A DNA stretch of 64,000 nucleotides from Bacteroidota bacterium (lineage in GTDB: Bacteria > Bacteroidota > Bacteroidia > Flavobacteriales > Flavobacteriaceae). The notes under the pieces were generated by a model. It was not told where the DNA came from and searched no databases. It saw only the letters and a list, made by a program, of their open reading frames with translations. The position numbers and the translations under genes are program-made. Shown piece by piece: positions 1 through 7,740 of the stretch. The DNA lies in the NCBI GenBank assembly GCA_023446155.1, contig JAEXIT010000010.1, positions 124,001 through 188,000 on the forward strand, given 5' to 3'. Numbering within the stretch: the stretch's first letter is position 1; the number at the start of each line of letters is the position of its first letter.

Positions 1-2833
1 CGGTAGACATCGTAGCAAAGGTCACATGATTATTATCGACAGCATTCCAAGGATTGGTTACGCCAACCGTACTGGTTAAAGCACCGATTCCCAAGTCGAT
101 ATTACCATAGAATACATCTTCCACGTCACCTGGCTGACAAACAACCGGATCGGCAACTTTATGATAATAAGCCTCATAAATACGGGCACTTTGCGCTACA
201 CTCAACACGGATCCGATTTGAATCCGGATACCATCGTAGGCTTTCGGTCCTGTATTGTTGGACGGCACAAAAGTATATTCGAAGTTATTTTCTCCCGGTA
301 ACAGATTAAGTACCGTTCCGGATAATTGTTGCAAGGTTCCGATATCAATTGGATTGCCCAGTCCGTCTCTTTTGGTTCCGACAACCGTTACTGCTCCAAG
401 TAAAGCCAAACCGCTAAATTCACTTCCCACTTTTACGGTAATCGGTGTTCCGGCCGGAATCGTGGTATTCCACTGAATATTCTGCCAGGTGGTCCCGATT
501 CCCAATAATCCCAAACCGGTTGTAATCGTGGAAAACGTCTGAGGGTTATGATCAATCGCTAATGCGCCATTTGTTACGCCTCCGGTAATGATCGATCCGG
601 AAGTTTGGGTATCGGCATAAACACGATCTAAAAATACCGGACAATTTAACGGATCAATTACGTTTACCGTAACCGAAAGGCTCACTGAGCACGATCCGTT
701 ATTGGCAACTGCCGTAAAGGTATAATATCCCGCTGTTGTAAACGGACCGGCAACGTTGGACGCTAAAGCGGTTCCACTCTGGTTGTACCAGGTTACCGTA
801 GCATTAGACGTTGACTGTAAGGTAACTGAATCGCCCAGGTTAACCGTATAAGTTGCGGGGTTAACCTGTAAGGTCGGTAACGAATTAACTGTTACTACGA
901 CAGGTTTACGTGCAGAAGCACAAGCATCGGCCGGATTAAAAGCCTCTATATAATAGGTTCCACTCGATGTAATATTAGACGCAACCGCCGCAGTAATTGG
1001 ATTATTACTACTATCATAGAACGTATAGGTTGTCGCCCCTGAAGTATCAAAATTGGTGATGGCATCACGTAAATTGACAAAACCACAGCCGGAAATCGAA
1101 GCCAATACCGTTAGCGGTGTTTCGACGCCTAGACCTACCTGTACAGCAGCCAATGTATTGATAGCATTTTCACACAATCCGGCTACTTGTATTGAGATAT
1201 AATAATTTCGCGGTGTATTCGAAGTATTAAGCCCACTGATTGTAAGCGCTCCGGTCGTTGCATCTTTGGAATACGTAATACCGGCATGTCCGGAGAATCC
1301 GGTTGTAATTTCCTGTGTTTTTAACTGATCGGTATAGTATTTAAACACACCTCCCGTTAAAGCGGTGGTTGGTGCCAATACCGCTATCCCGGCACAGGAT
1401 GCGTTTACATTTGTATTAATGGTAACATTTGCAGCTGTTGGCAAGGTATGCACCGTGAGCTGTATCGGAACCCTTTCCGAAAGTCCGGTACATCCAATTT
1501 GCCGGGTGGCTACATAATAGGTAGCACTTGCTGTTACATTAGTCAAAGTATGAGGTACATTATAAGCTGTAACCGCAAGTGGTGTTGTTCCGGTAAGACT
1601 GTTAAACCATACCAGCTCGTTTGTTGATGCCGTCGAAGCGGTTAAATTTACCGTTTGACCAGTACATGCTGTAATGGCCTGATTTCCGGCCGTTACTGTT
1701 GGTTTGGCTGGCGAACGGTATACGTCGAATATTTTTACGGTTTTAGTAGCGTTTAGCTGTACCAATGAGGAAATCGTCACTTTTACCCTGTCGAACGATT
1801 GTCCCGGACTAAATCCGACATCCGTTTTGGCCCCGGAGCCGAGTAGTCCCAATAAATCGAGGTTGACTAAGGAGCCCAAACCAGTCGAATAGACCACAGA
1901 TGTTCCGTTTAAAGCTTCGATCTTAACACCATCGGACACTCCCAAATTGAGTAACGACGGATCGTCGAGTTGTAAAACCAGGTGAAACTGATCGGTGGCT
2001 GCAGACCGAGTCGAAAAATATATGGTCTGACTTATCGTTCCGGCTACCGTTAATACCCCCTGACTTACTTGTGAAAAGGTTGTATTACTGTTATCGATCG
2101 CGAAATTCGGATTTGCAACTCCGGCGCCACCTACTCCTAATATATCTACGGTACCACCGGTACCATCGAAGGAAGTAGCAAAAGGCGGATTACACACATC
2201 ACTTCCGGAAAAATGAAACGCACTATAAACACGAAGTGTATTTAGCGTTCCTAATAATAATGTATTCGTATAATCTTCGATTTCGATACTATTATACGCT
2301 ACACTCGGCGTAATCGCGATGTAATAATTCCCGCTGCTATCGTAAACCAATCGGGCGTTTTCGCTGGCAAAACCATTAATCGAAGACGCCGTAAAAACAG
2401 GTGTTGCATTGCCGGTTTCCTTAGCCCGCACTTGAAAATAATGATTCCCCAGTGCCAGTGTTCCTGTCAGATTGGCCAATGCACCTCCTAATCCACCTCC
2501 AAGAAGGGTATTTAGCAACGTGGCATCGGTTTGAATTCTCACATAAGAAGTGGTTCCTGCCGGGACCGTAGTCGGAAATCCCAGCTCTATCCTACCAGTG
2601 TATGACCCCAAGTTAATGGCAATACCTCCGTAGGATTCCAGTGTGGCATAATCGGTTGTACTAACCGATACTGCATTACCCGGTGCAGCAACATGGCTGT
2701 TGTTTCCGAGCAATTGGTTGGCATACACATAACTCACCTGTGCATGAGTGCCAACGTGAACGAAAAAGAAAAATGCCAAAAAAAGCAGGTAAAGCCTTTT
2801 AAAACATTTTTTCATGGTAAAATTCCAATTCAT
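1..2833 (-). CDS. Large secreted Ig-like repeat (adhesin-type) protein, 3' end outside window
   Basis: The minus-strand frame is open from the window edge to 2833, about 944 codons without a stop, so the C-terminus is missing. ATG is possible at 2833 or 2815; the second begins the cleaner signal peptide (MKKCFKRLYLLFLAFFFF, cleavage near THAQ), and I keep the longer frame. After the signal come beta-rich Thr/Ser/Asn/Gly domains, then repeated Ig-like modules of about 80-90 residues with paired Cys (ACTGQTVNL, CSVSLSVTVN), typical of Bacteroidota cell-surface adhesins. The missing end would be expected to carry a T9SS sorting domain; this is inference. It probably sits on the cell surface and acts in adhesion or gliding. 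It is transcribed away from the kdsC operon. Confidence 0.8.
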   Translation of the reverse strand, partial: MNWNFTMKKCFKRLYLLFLAFFFFVHVGTHAQVSYVYANQLLGNNSHVAAPGNAVSVSTTDYATLESYGGIAINLGSYTGRIELGFPTTVPAGTTSYVRIQTDATLLNTLLGGGLGGALANLTGTLALGNHYFQVRAKETGNATPVFTASSINGFASENARLVYDSSGNYYIAITPSVAYNSIEIEDYTNTLLLGTLNTLRVYSAFHFSGSDVCNPPFATSFDGTGGTVDILGVGGAGVANPNFAIDNSNTTFSQVSQGVLTVAGTISQTIYFSTRSAATDQFHLVLQLDDPSLLNLGVSDGVKIEALNGTSVVYSTGLGSLVNLDLLGLLGSGAKTDVGFSPGQSFDRVKVTISSLVQLNATKTVKIFDVYRSPAKPTVTAGNQAITACTGQTVNLTASTASTNELVWFNSLTGTTPLAVTAYNVPHTLTNVTASATYYVATRQIGCTGLSERVPIQLTVHTLPTAANVTINTNVNASCAGIAVLAPTTALTGGVFKYYTDQLKTQEITTGFSGHAGITYSKDATTGALTISGLNTSNTPRNYYISIQVAGLCENAINTLAAVQVGLGVETPLTVLASISGCGFVNLRDAITNFDTSGATTYTFYDSSNNPITAAVASNITSSGTYYIEAFNPADACASARKPVVVTVNSLPTLQVNPATYTVNLGDSVTLQSTSNATVTWYNQSGTALASNVAGPFTTAGYYTFTAVANNGSCSVSLSVTVNVIDPLNCPVFLDRVYADTQTSGSIITGGVTNGALAIDHNPQTFSTITTGLGLLGIGTTWQNIQWNTTIPAGTPITVKVGSEFSGLALLGAVTVVGTKRDGLGNPIDIGTLQQLSGTVLNLLPGENNFEYTFVPSNNTGPKAYDGIRIQIGSVLSVAQSARIYEAYYHKVADPVVCQPGDVEDVFYGNIDLGIGALTSTVGVTNPWNAVDNNHVTFATMST

Positions 2834-3479
2834 AAGCAATAGTTTTAAATTAGGTTGTGCTACAGTATATAAAGGACTATCAGACAAACTCATACGAGCC
2901 GCCGGAATGCGATTAATCTTTCATTTATGCTGCTTTGCTACGTGTTAAATAGCTACTTATTCAAACAAAATGGCGATTACTTATAATTTTGGGATTTTGG
3001 TTTTTTTTTGGTGTCGGATCACTGGGTTCATTCTCTAAACCATTAAACATGCCTTTTTTCGCTTTGAAAATGATCCGGCACAAATGAATTCAAACAATCA
3101 ATAAATGCAACTTTTTAACACTATTAAAATAAAATTCTAAAAAGCATAAAGGACATATATTGTGAACTTTTTTTCCTTTCCATAAAAGTATTACACATTT
3201 TGAGAATATACAAGAAAAAAATAAATTTATACACCCAATGTTAAAAAAACTCTTACATATTTCGGTAATTACCTGTAAAAGAATACTTTATATTTTCAAA
3301 AAATCAAATTATTCCTTACAAAAAATACCTAAAAACCCACTGTTACAATATTCACATATTGTGAACATATTTTAAAAAAGTCTAAAATTGCGAAAATCAA
3401 ACAAAATGAGATATTGTTACATTTTTAAGAATACTACAGTATCACACCCGAAACGAACAATTTTTATTATTTTAGCCCT
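2834..3479. other. Long AT-rich intergenic region between divergent genes
   Basis: This 646-base stretch separates the adhesin gene (minus) from the DUF2520 gene (plus). It is rich in A and T runs and holds no convincing ORF. A TAATTTTG box near 2988 on the plus strand matches the Bacteroidota -7 consensus but lies almost 500 bases from the next plus-strand gene. I could not find a clear promoter for either flanking gene. The unusual length, for a genome with short spacers, suggests a long 5' leader on one side. Confidence 0.5.
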
Positions 3480-4238
3480 ATGATTAAAGTATCTATTATT
3501 GGCTCGGGTAACGTCGCCCAACATCTGATTACTGCTTTTCTGAAAAGTGAAGCCGTAACACTCGTTCAGGTGTTTGCCCGAAATAGCAGATCGGTATCGC
3601 ATTTGGTACCGGAACATTGTATTACTTCCGATATTTCAGCGCTTAAAGCAGCCGATCTATACCTTATTGCCGTATCCGACGATGCCATCCCGGAAGTATC
3701 CGGTCAGCTGAATTTTACCAATAAATTAGTAGTCCATACTTCGGGGAGTTCCGGAATGGATGCACTGAATCAAAAAAACAGAAAAGGCGTATTCTATCCG
3801 TTGCAGACATTTTCAAAAAACAAGGCCGTCGATTTTAGAGAAATTCCACTATGCCTGGAAGCTGAAAATGAGGACGATTATGCACTTTTAGAAACGGTCG
3901 CTGCAGCGCTTTCGGATAAAGTTTTCCGAATTGACTCTGTTCAACGGCAAAGTTTGCATGTGGCTGCGGTATTTTCATGTAATTTTGTGAACTATCTCTA
4001 CCAAATCGGAGATGAAATTTGCCATGAAAACAATATCCCTTTCGAGATCCTTTTTCCACTGATCCGGGAAACAGCCGATAAGATCAAAAACCTTTCGCCA
4101 AAAGCGGCACAAACCGGGCCGGCAATCCGCAGGGATGAAAAAACAATCGAAAGGCATCTGGATTTTTTACAAAACCATCCGGATCGAATACAAGTATATC
4201 AACTACTAACAGAATCCATACAGAAAAATAATGTCTAA
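3480..4238 (+). CDS. Rossmann-like and DUF2520 domain protein
   Basis: 252 residues. The N-terminus carries a Rossmann dinucleotide-binding signature (VSIIGSGNVAQHL) followed by a region resembling F420-dependent NADP reductase/ProC-type dehydrogenases. The C-terminal half (about 130-250), helical with HVAAVFSCNFVNYLY, matches the DUF2520 helical domain. Family members are presumed NAD(P)-dependent oxidoreductases of unknown substrate. The stop overlaps the start of kdsC by 8 bases, so the two are translationally coupled. This gene opens a compact operon running to about 6821. Confidence 0.85.
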   Translation: MIKVSIIGSGNVAQHLITAFLKSEAVTLVQVFARNSRSVSHLVPEHCITSDISALKAADLYLIAVSDDAIPEVSGQLNFTNKLVVHTSGSSGMDALNQKNRKGVFYPLQTFSKNKAVDFREIPLCLEAENEDDYALLETVAAALSDKVFRIDSVQRQSLHVAAVFSCNFVNYLYQIGDEICHENNIPFEILFPLIRETADKIKNLSPKAAQTGPAIRRDEKTIERHLDFLQNHPDRIQVYQLLTESIQKNNV

Positions 4239-4758
4239 GAGTTACAAAGAATTAATGAACGACATCACTACTTTTATTTTTGATGTCGATGGTGTTTTAA
4301 CCGATGGTACCATACACGTTACCCAAACCGGAGAAATGCTCCGCCATATGAATATCCGCGATGGCTATGCGATGAAAGCCGCCGTAGAAAACGGGTATAC
4401 CGTTTGCATTATTTCCGGCGGAAGTAATGAAGGTGTTCGTATCCGACTTCGCAATCTGGGCATAACCGATATCTATTTGGGTGTGCCAAATAAAGTGGAA
4501 ACGTTTGACGAGTTTACCGATATCTACAATATCCAACCTGAAAATGTCCTGTATATGGGCGACGATATCCCGGATTACCACGTGATGCAATTGGTCGGCC
4601 TACCAACTTGTCCGCAGGATGCCGCACCGGAAATCAAAGAAATCTCCCGTTATATTTCGCATAAAAACGGCGGAAAAGGTGCCGTTCGCGATGTAATTGA
4701 ACAGGTAATGAAAGTTCAGGGAAAATGGATGGAACATTTTGACGCGAAATACGACTAA
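4231..4758 (+). CDS. kdsC: KdsC-like 3-deoxy-D-manno-octulosonate-8-phosphate phosphatase (HAD family)
   Basis: 175 residues, the usual size of tetrameric C0-type HAD phosphatases. HAD motif I is FDVDGVLTDG with nucleophile and acid Asp at residues 18 and 20. Motif II is IISGG, and motif IV is GDDIPDYHVM. Members remove the phosphate from KDO-8-P in the synthesis of the lipopolysaccharide inner-core sugar KDO in the cytosol. The start ATG lies inside the upstream gene's last codons. YrbI/KdsC orthologues have exactly this architecture; a sugar-phosphate phosphatase of another pathway is less likely. Confidence 0.9.
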   Translation: MSKSYKELMNDITTFIFDVDGVLTDGTIHVTQTGEMLRHMNIRDGYAMKAAVENGYTVCIISGGSNEGVRIRLRNLGITDIYLGVPNKVETFDEFTDIYNIQPENVLYMGDDIPDYHVMQLVGLPTCPQDAAPEIKEISRYISHKNGGKGAVRDVIEQVMKVQGKWMEHFDAKYD

Positions 4759-4777
4759 AATTTAAGCTCCTTTATCT

Positions 4778-5701
4778 ATGCACTTTTTAAAGTTAATCCG
4801 CTTTCAAAACCTGCTAATGATTGCACTCATGCAGTTGCTCTTTCATTATGCCTTTTTAAAACAACAACCCGGATTGGTAGTGGCCTTATCCGATTTTCAA
4901 TATATACTATTGGTCATTGCTACACTTTGTATCGCGGCCGGTGGGTTTGTGATCAATAATATAATGGATCAGGAAACGGATCGTATTTCCAAACCCGAAA
5001 ACCTGGTGGTTGGGAAATTTATCTCCGAAGGTATGGCCTATAATATCTATATCGGCTGCAATATTGTGGGCGTTGCCATTGGGTTCTACCTGTCCAATCT
5101 GATTGGAAAAGCCGGTTTTTCGGCCTTATTTATCATCATCGCGGCGACCTTGTATTTATATGCAACCAGTTTAAAACAAAGTCTGCTTATTGGAAACCTT
5201 ATCGTAGCGCTATTACTATCGATTAGCGTTATTATTGTCGGCATATTCGATTTATTTCCGATGATCAACGATGCAAACCAGGCACAATTAAGCATTTTAT
5301 TCCGAATTCTTTTGGATTATGCGGTATTTGCTTTTATGATCAACTTTATTCGAGAGATCGTGAAAGACATCGAAGATATGGATGGCGACTATAACGCCGG
5401 CATGAATACGCTACCAATTGCTATCGGAAAAGCACGTGCGGCTAAAGTAGCATTTGCTCTGGCATTTATTCCAATTGCGAGTTTGCTCTACTATATCAAT
5501 CAAAATTTAATGGGCTTGCAATTTGTATTGCTGTATCTGTTGGCTTTTGTGATAGGACCACTGCTCTATTTTCTGATCAAAATATGGACTGCCAAAACAA
5601 AACTGGAATTCCGCCATTTGAGTATGGTTTTAAAACTGATTTTATTATTCGGAATTCTTTCCATACTTGTGATCACGCTAAACATGCACTATCATGGTTA
5701 A
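4778..5701 (+). CDS. UbiA-family prenyltransferase (geranylgeranylglycerol-phosphate geranylgeranyltransferase-like)
   Basis: 307 residues with about nine hydrophobic segments. The two Asp-rich motifs of UbiA enzymes are visible: NNIMDQETDRI near residue 65 and DIEDMDGDYNAGMNT near 200. They bind Mg2+ and the prenyl diphosphate. In Bacteroidota this position beside kdsC and maf is usually annotated as a geranylgeranylglycerol-phosphate geranylgeranyltransferase, an archaeal-lipid-like activity; the substrate here is inferred only. It is distinct from MenA at 22785-23693. The 3' end overlaps maf by 8 bases. Confidence 0.8.
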   Translation: MHFLKLIRFQNLLMIALMQLLFHYAFLKQQPGLVVALSDFQYILLVIATLCIAAGGFVINNIMDQETDRISKPENLVVGKFISEGMAYNIYIGCNIVGVAIGFYLSNLIGKAGFSALFIIIAATLYLYATSLKQSLLIGNLIVALLLSISVIIVGIFDLFPMINDANQAQLSILFRILLDYAVFAFMINFIREIVKDIEDMDGDYNAGMNTLPIAIGKARAAKVAFALAFIPIASLLYYINQNLMGLQFVLLYLLAFVIGPLLYFLIKIWTAKTKLEFRHLSMVLKLILLFGILSILVITLNMHYHG

Positions 5702-6281
5702 TACACTTTTTAAAAACCACAATATCATTCTGGCGTCCGGTTCTCCCCGACGCCAGAATTTCTTTAAAGAATTGGATCTGGATTTTGAAATCCGTTTAAA
5801 AGAGGTCGAAGAAATTTATCCGGATACCCTAAAAGCAGCGGAAATAACCGATTATCTGGCCGAGTTAAAAGCGAATGCCTTTACCGGCGAACTGGCCGAT
5901 AACGATATTCTGGTGACCAGCGATACGATTGTATGGCACGAGGGTAAAGCCTTGGGAAAACCCAAAGATTATAACGATGCTTTTGAAGCCTTGCGTTCGC
6001 TTTCGGGAAAAACCCATGAGGTGATCACCTCCGTTTGTCTTACGAGTACGACAAAACGGATCACTTTCCATGAGTTTACCAAGGTCACTTTTAATCCGTT
6101 GCCGGACGATTATATCAAATATTATCTGGATCATTATTCACCTTTTGATAAAGCGGGTTCCTACGGCATACAGGAATGGATCGGACTGGTAGCCATTGCC
6201 CGAATCGATGGTTCGTATAACAATGTTGTCGGACTTCCCGTAGATAAAGTCTTTCAACATTTGCTTATCTTTGTGAAATAA
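5694..6281 (+). CDS. maf: Maf-like nucleoside triphosphate pyrophosphatase
   Basis: 195 residues, full length for the family. The opening motif ILASGSPRR is the Maf nucleotide-binding signature; the central TSDTIVWHEGKALGKP and the later DKAGSYGIQ complete the conserved core. Maf proteins hydrolyse non-canonical or specific dNTPs/NTPs to monophosphates (house-cleaning) and were first linked to septum formation. The start overlaps the prenyltransferase stop, consistent with coupled translation in the kdsC operon. Confidence 0.92.
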   Translation: MVNTLFKNHNIILASGSPRRQNFFKELDLDFEIRLKEVEEIYPDTLKAAEITDYLAELKANAFTGELADNDILVTSDTIVWHEGKALGKPKDYNDAFEALRSLSGKTHEVITSVCLTSTTKRITFHEFTKVTFNPLPDDYIKYYLDHYSPFDKAGSYGIQEWIGLVAIARIDGSYNNVVGLPVDKVFQHLLIFVK

Positions 6282-6293
6282 AGCCTTTCGATT

Positions 6294-6821
6294 ATGATAA
6301 GTAATGAATACACCGCCCAGATCATCAGTTCTATAATTACGTTACTGTTTTTTGCAATTATACGCTACCTGGCTACCAAGATTGTAAAGCGTTTTACACA
6401 GCTTTCGCATACCATGGAGCGTCGTAGTAATCTGGTGATCAAATATATCAGTATTCTGATTGGCGCGCTGAGTGTACTTTCACTTACCGTAATCTGGGGA
6501 GTAAAAGCCGACGATATTCTTTTGGTTATTTCGTCCATGTTTGCCGTGATTGGTGTGGCCATGTTTGCACAATGGTCGATTTTGAGCAATATCACGGCCG
6601 GTATTATTCTCTTCTTTTCGTTTCCGTTTAAAATTGGTGATATTATCAAAATCCACGATAAAGATTTCCCTATCGAGGCCGAAATCGAAGACATCACTAC
6701 TTTCCATGCATTGCTAAAAACAAAAGACGGCGAGCGCATTACCTATCCGAATAATCTTTTACTGCAAAAAGCCATTTCGATTATCACCCATCAATCGGAA
6801 GAAAAAGAGTTTATGGATTAA
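6294..6821 (+). CDS. Small mechanosensitive channel (MscS-like)
   Basis: 175 residues, much shorter than E. coli MscS (286). Three hydrophobic segments are visible (about 8-30, 47-67, 75-112). They are followed by the MscS beta-domain signature FPFKIGDIIKI and a short beta region ending ITYPNNLLLQKAI. The large C-terminal alpha/beta cage of MscS is absent. It would open under membrane tension to release solutes. It lies 12 bases after maf and is probably the last gene of that operon. Confidence 0.85.
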   Translation: MISNEYTAQIISSIITLLFFAIIRYLATKIVKRFTQLSHTMERRSNLVIKYISILIGALSVLSLTVIWGVKADDILLVISSMFAVIGVAMFAQWSILSNITAGIILFFSFPFKIGDIIKIHDKDFPIEAEIEDITTFHALLKTKDGERITYPNNLLLQKAISIITHQSEEKEFMD

Positions 6822-6974
6822 TTTCAAATCAACATTAACACACTGATTATAAACATATTAAAATTTATTTTTATTTTTTTATTACTTCTGCACTACTCCA
6901 ATATATTTTTTGGCACAATACTTGGATTTAGTTAAACAACCCAAATAAATTGTTTAATTAAAAACACGATTATC

Positions 6975-7640
6975 ATGAAAGCTATACAAATATTGGTGTT
7001 GGGAATGTTGCTGTCCATGTCGAGTATGAACGCACAGGTTTCCGTAAATATTAACATTGGAAATCCTCCCGCCTGGGGTCCAGTAGGATATACCGATATC
7101 CGCTATTATTATCTCCCGGATATTGAAATGTATTACGATATAAACACGGCGATGTTTATCTATTTCAGCAACGGTGGCTGGGTACGCACCGCTTATTTAC
7201 CAAGACGCTACAGACACTATGATCTGTATGGCGCTTATAAAGTATGCTTACATGATTACGGACCAAATCCGTATATCTATTACAAATCCCACAAGATAAA
7301 ATACTATAGAGGCTACCACGGTCCGGCCCAGGTAACCTACCAGCCAAGACCAAGAGGTGGTGTTGAATACCGCGACGTACGTGTAACCCAACCCGTTACA
7401 CGAGATAATGAGTATCGCGACAGAAGAGAAGAACGACGCTATAACGATTACCGAATGGATTACCGAACTGCCGATAACAGTCAGGGGAACGGTAAAAGTT
7501 TCGAAAGAGCCGAAGAGCGTAACAACGGTAGAAGCTACGAAAGAAGCAATGATCGCGGAAACGGTCGAGGCCATGAACGAGGTAACGACCACGGTGGACG
7601 TGGCGGTGAAAACGGAAATGGCAGAGGCGGCCGACGCTAA
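6975..7640 (+). CDS. Exported protein with Tyr-rich core and Arg/Gly-rich tail
   Basis: 221 residues with a Sec signal peptide (MKAIQILVLGMLLSMSSMNA, cleavage near NAQV). The mature N-terminal half (20-130) is Tyr- and Pro-rich. The last 80 residues are low-complexity and highly charged, built of Arg, Glu, Asn and Gly and ending in repeated GRG/RGG units. I recognise similar periplasmic or surface proteins in flavobacteria but no named family with a function. A 12-bp perfect hairpin follows the stop. The basic tail could bind polyanions such as DNA or polysaccharide; this is speculation. Confidence 0.7.
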   Translation: MKAIQILVLGMLLSMSSMNAQVSVNINIGNPPAWGPVGYTDIRYYYLPDIEMYYDINTAMFIYFSNGGWVRTAYLPRRYRHYDLYGAYKVCLHDYGPNPYIYYKSHKIKYYRGYHGPAQVTYQPRPRGGVEYRDVRVTQPVTRDNEYRDRREERRYNDYRMDYRTADNSQGNGKSFERAEERNNGRSYERSNDRGNGRGHERGNDHGGRGGENGNGRGGRR

Positions 7641-7655
7641 TACCCCTTAAATTAC

Positions 7656-7694
7656 AAAGGCAAAGACAATTTTAACGTCTTTGCCTTTATTTTT
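7656..7694 (+). terminator. Intrinsic terminator after the Arg/Gly-rich protein gene
   Basis: AAAGGCAAAGAC (7656-7667) is repeated as its exact reverse complement at 7677-7688, followed by a T-rich run. Confidence 0.85.
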
Positions 7695-7709
7695 AACAGT
7701 TAGGTACAC

Positions 7710-7717
7710 TATATTTG
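7710..7717 (+). promoter_or_regulatory. Bacteroidota -7 box (TATATTTG) for the PIG-L gene
   Basis: TATATTTG matches the TAnnTTTG consensus exactly. A transcription start near 7724 would leave a leader of about 17 bases before ATG 7741. It rules out the upstream in-frame TTG at 7681 as the start. No well-spaced -33 TTG was found. Confidence 0.6.
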
Positions 7718-7740
7718 AAAAGCCAACCTTAAAATTGATC

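Noticed and set aside
2988..2995. TAATTTTG as promoter of the DUF2520 operon
   Set aside because: It lies almost 490 bases from the gene and has no spaced -33; kept only as a remark in the intergenic entry.
6365..6739. 124-codon minus-strand frame opposite the MscS gene
   Set aside because: Shadow of a real gene; no ribosome site or family features. The same holds for other long antisense frames such as 14967-15425 and 40845-41213.
7681..7740. TTG start for the PIG-L protein
   Set aside because: It is upstream of the promoter box and the signal peptide begins at 7741.
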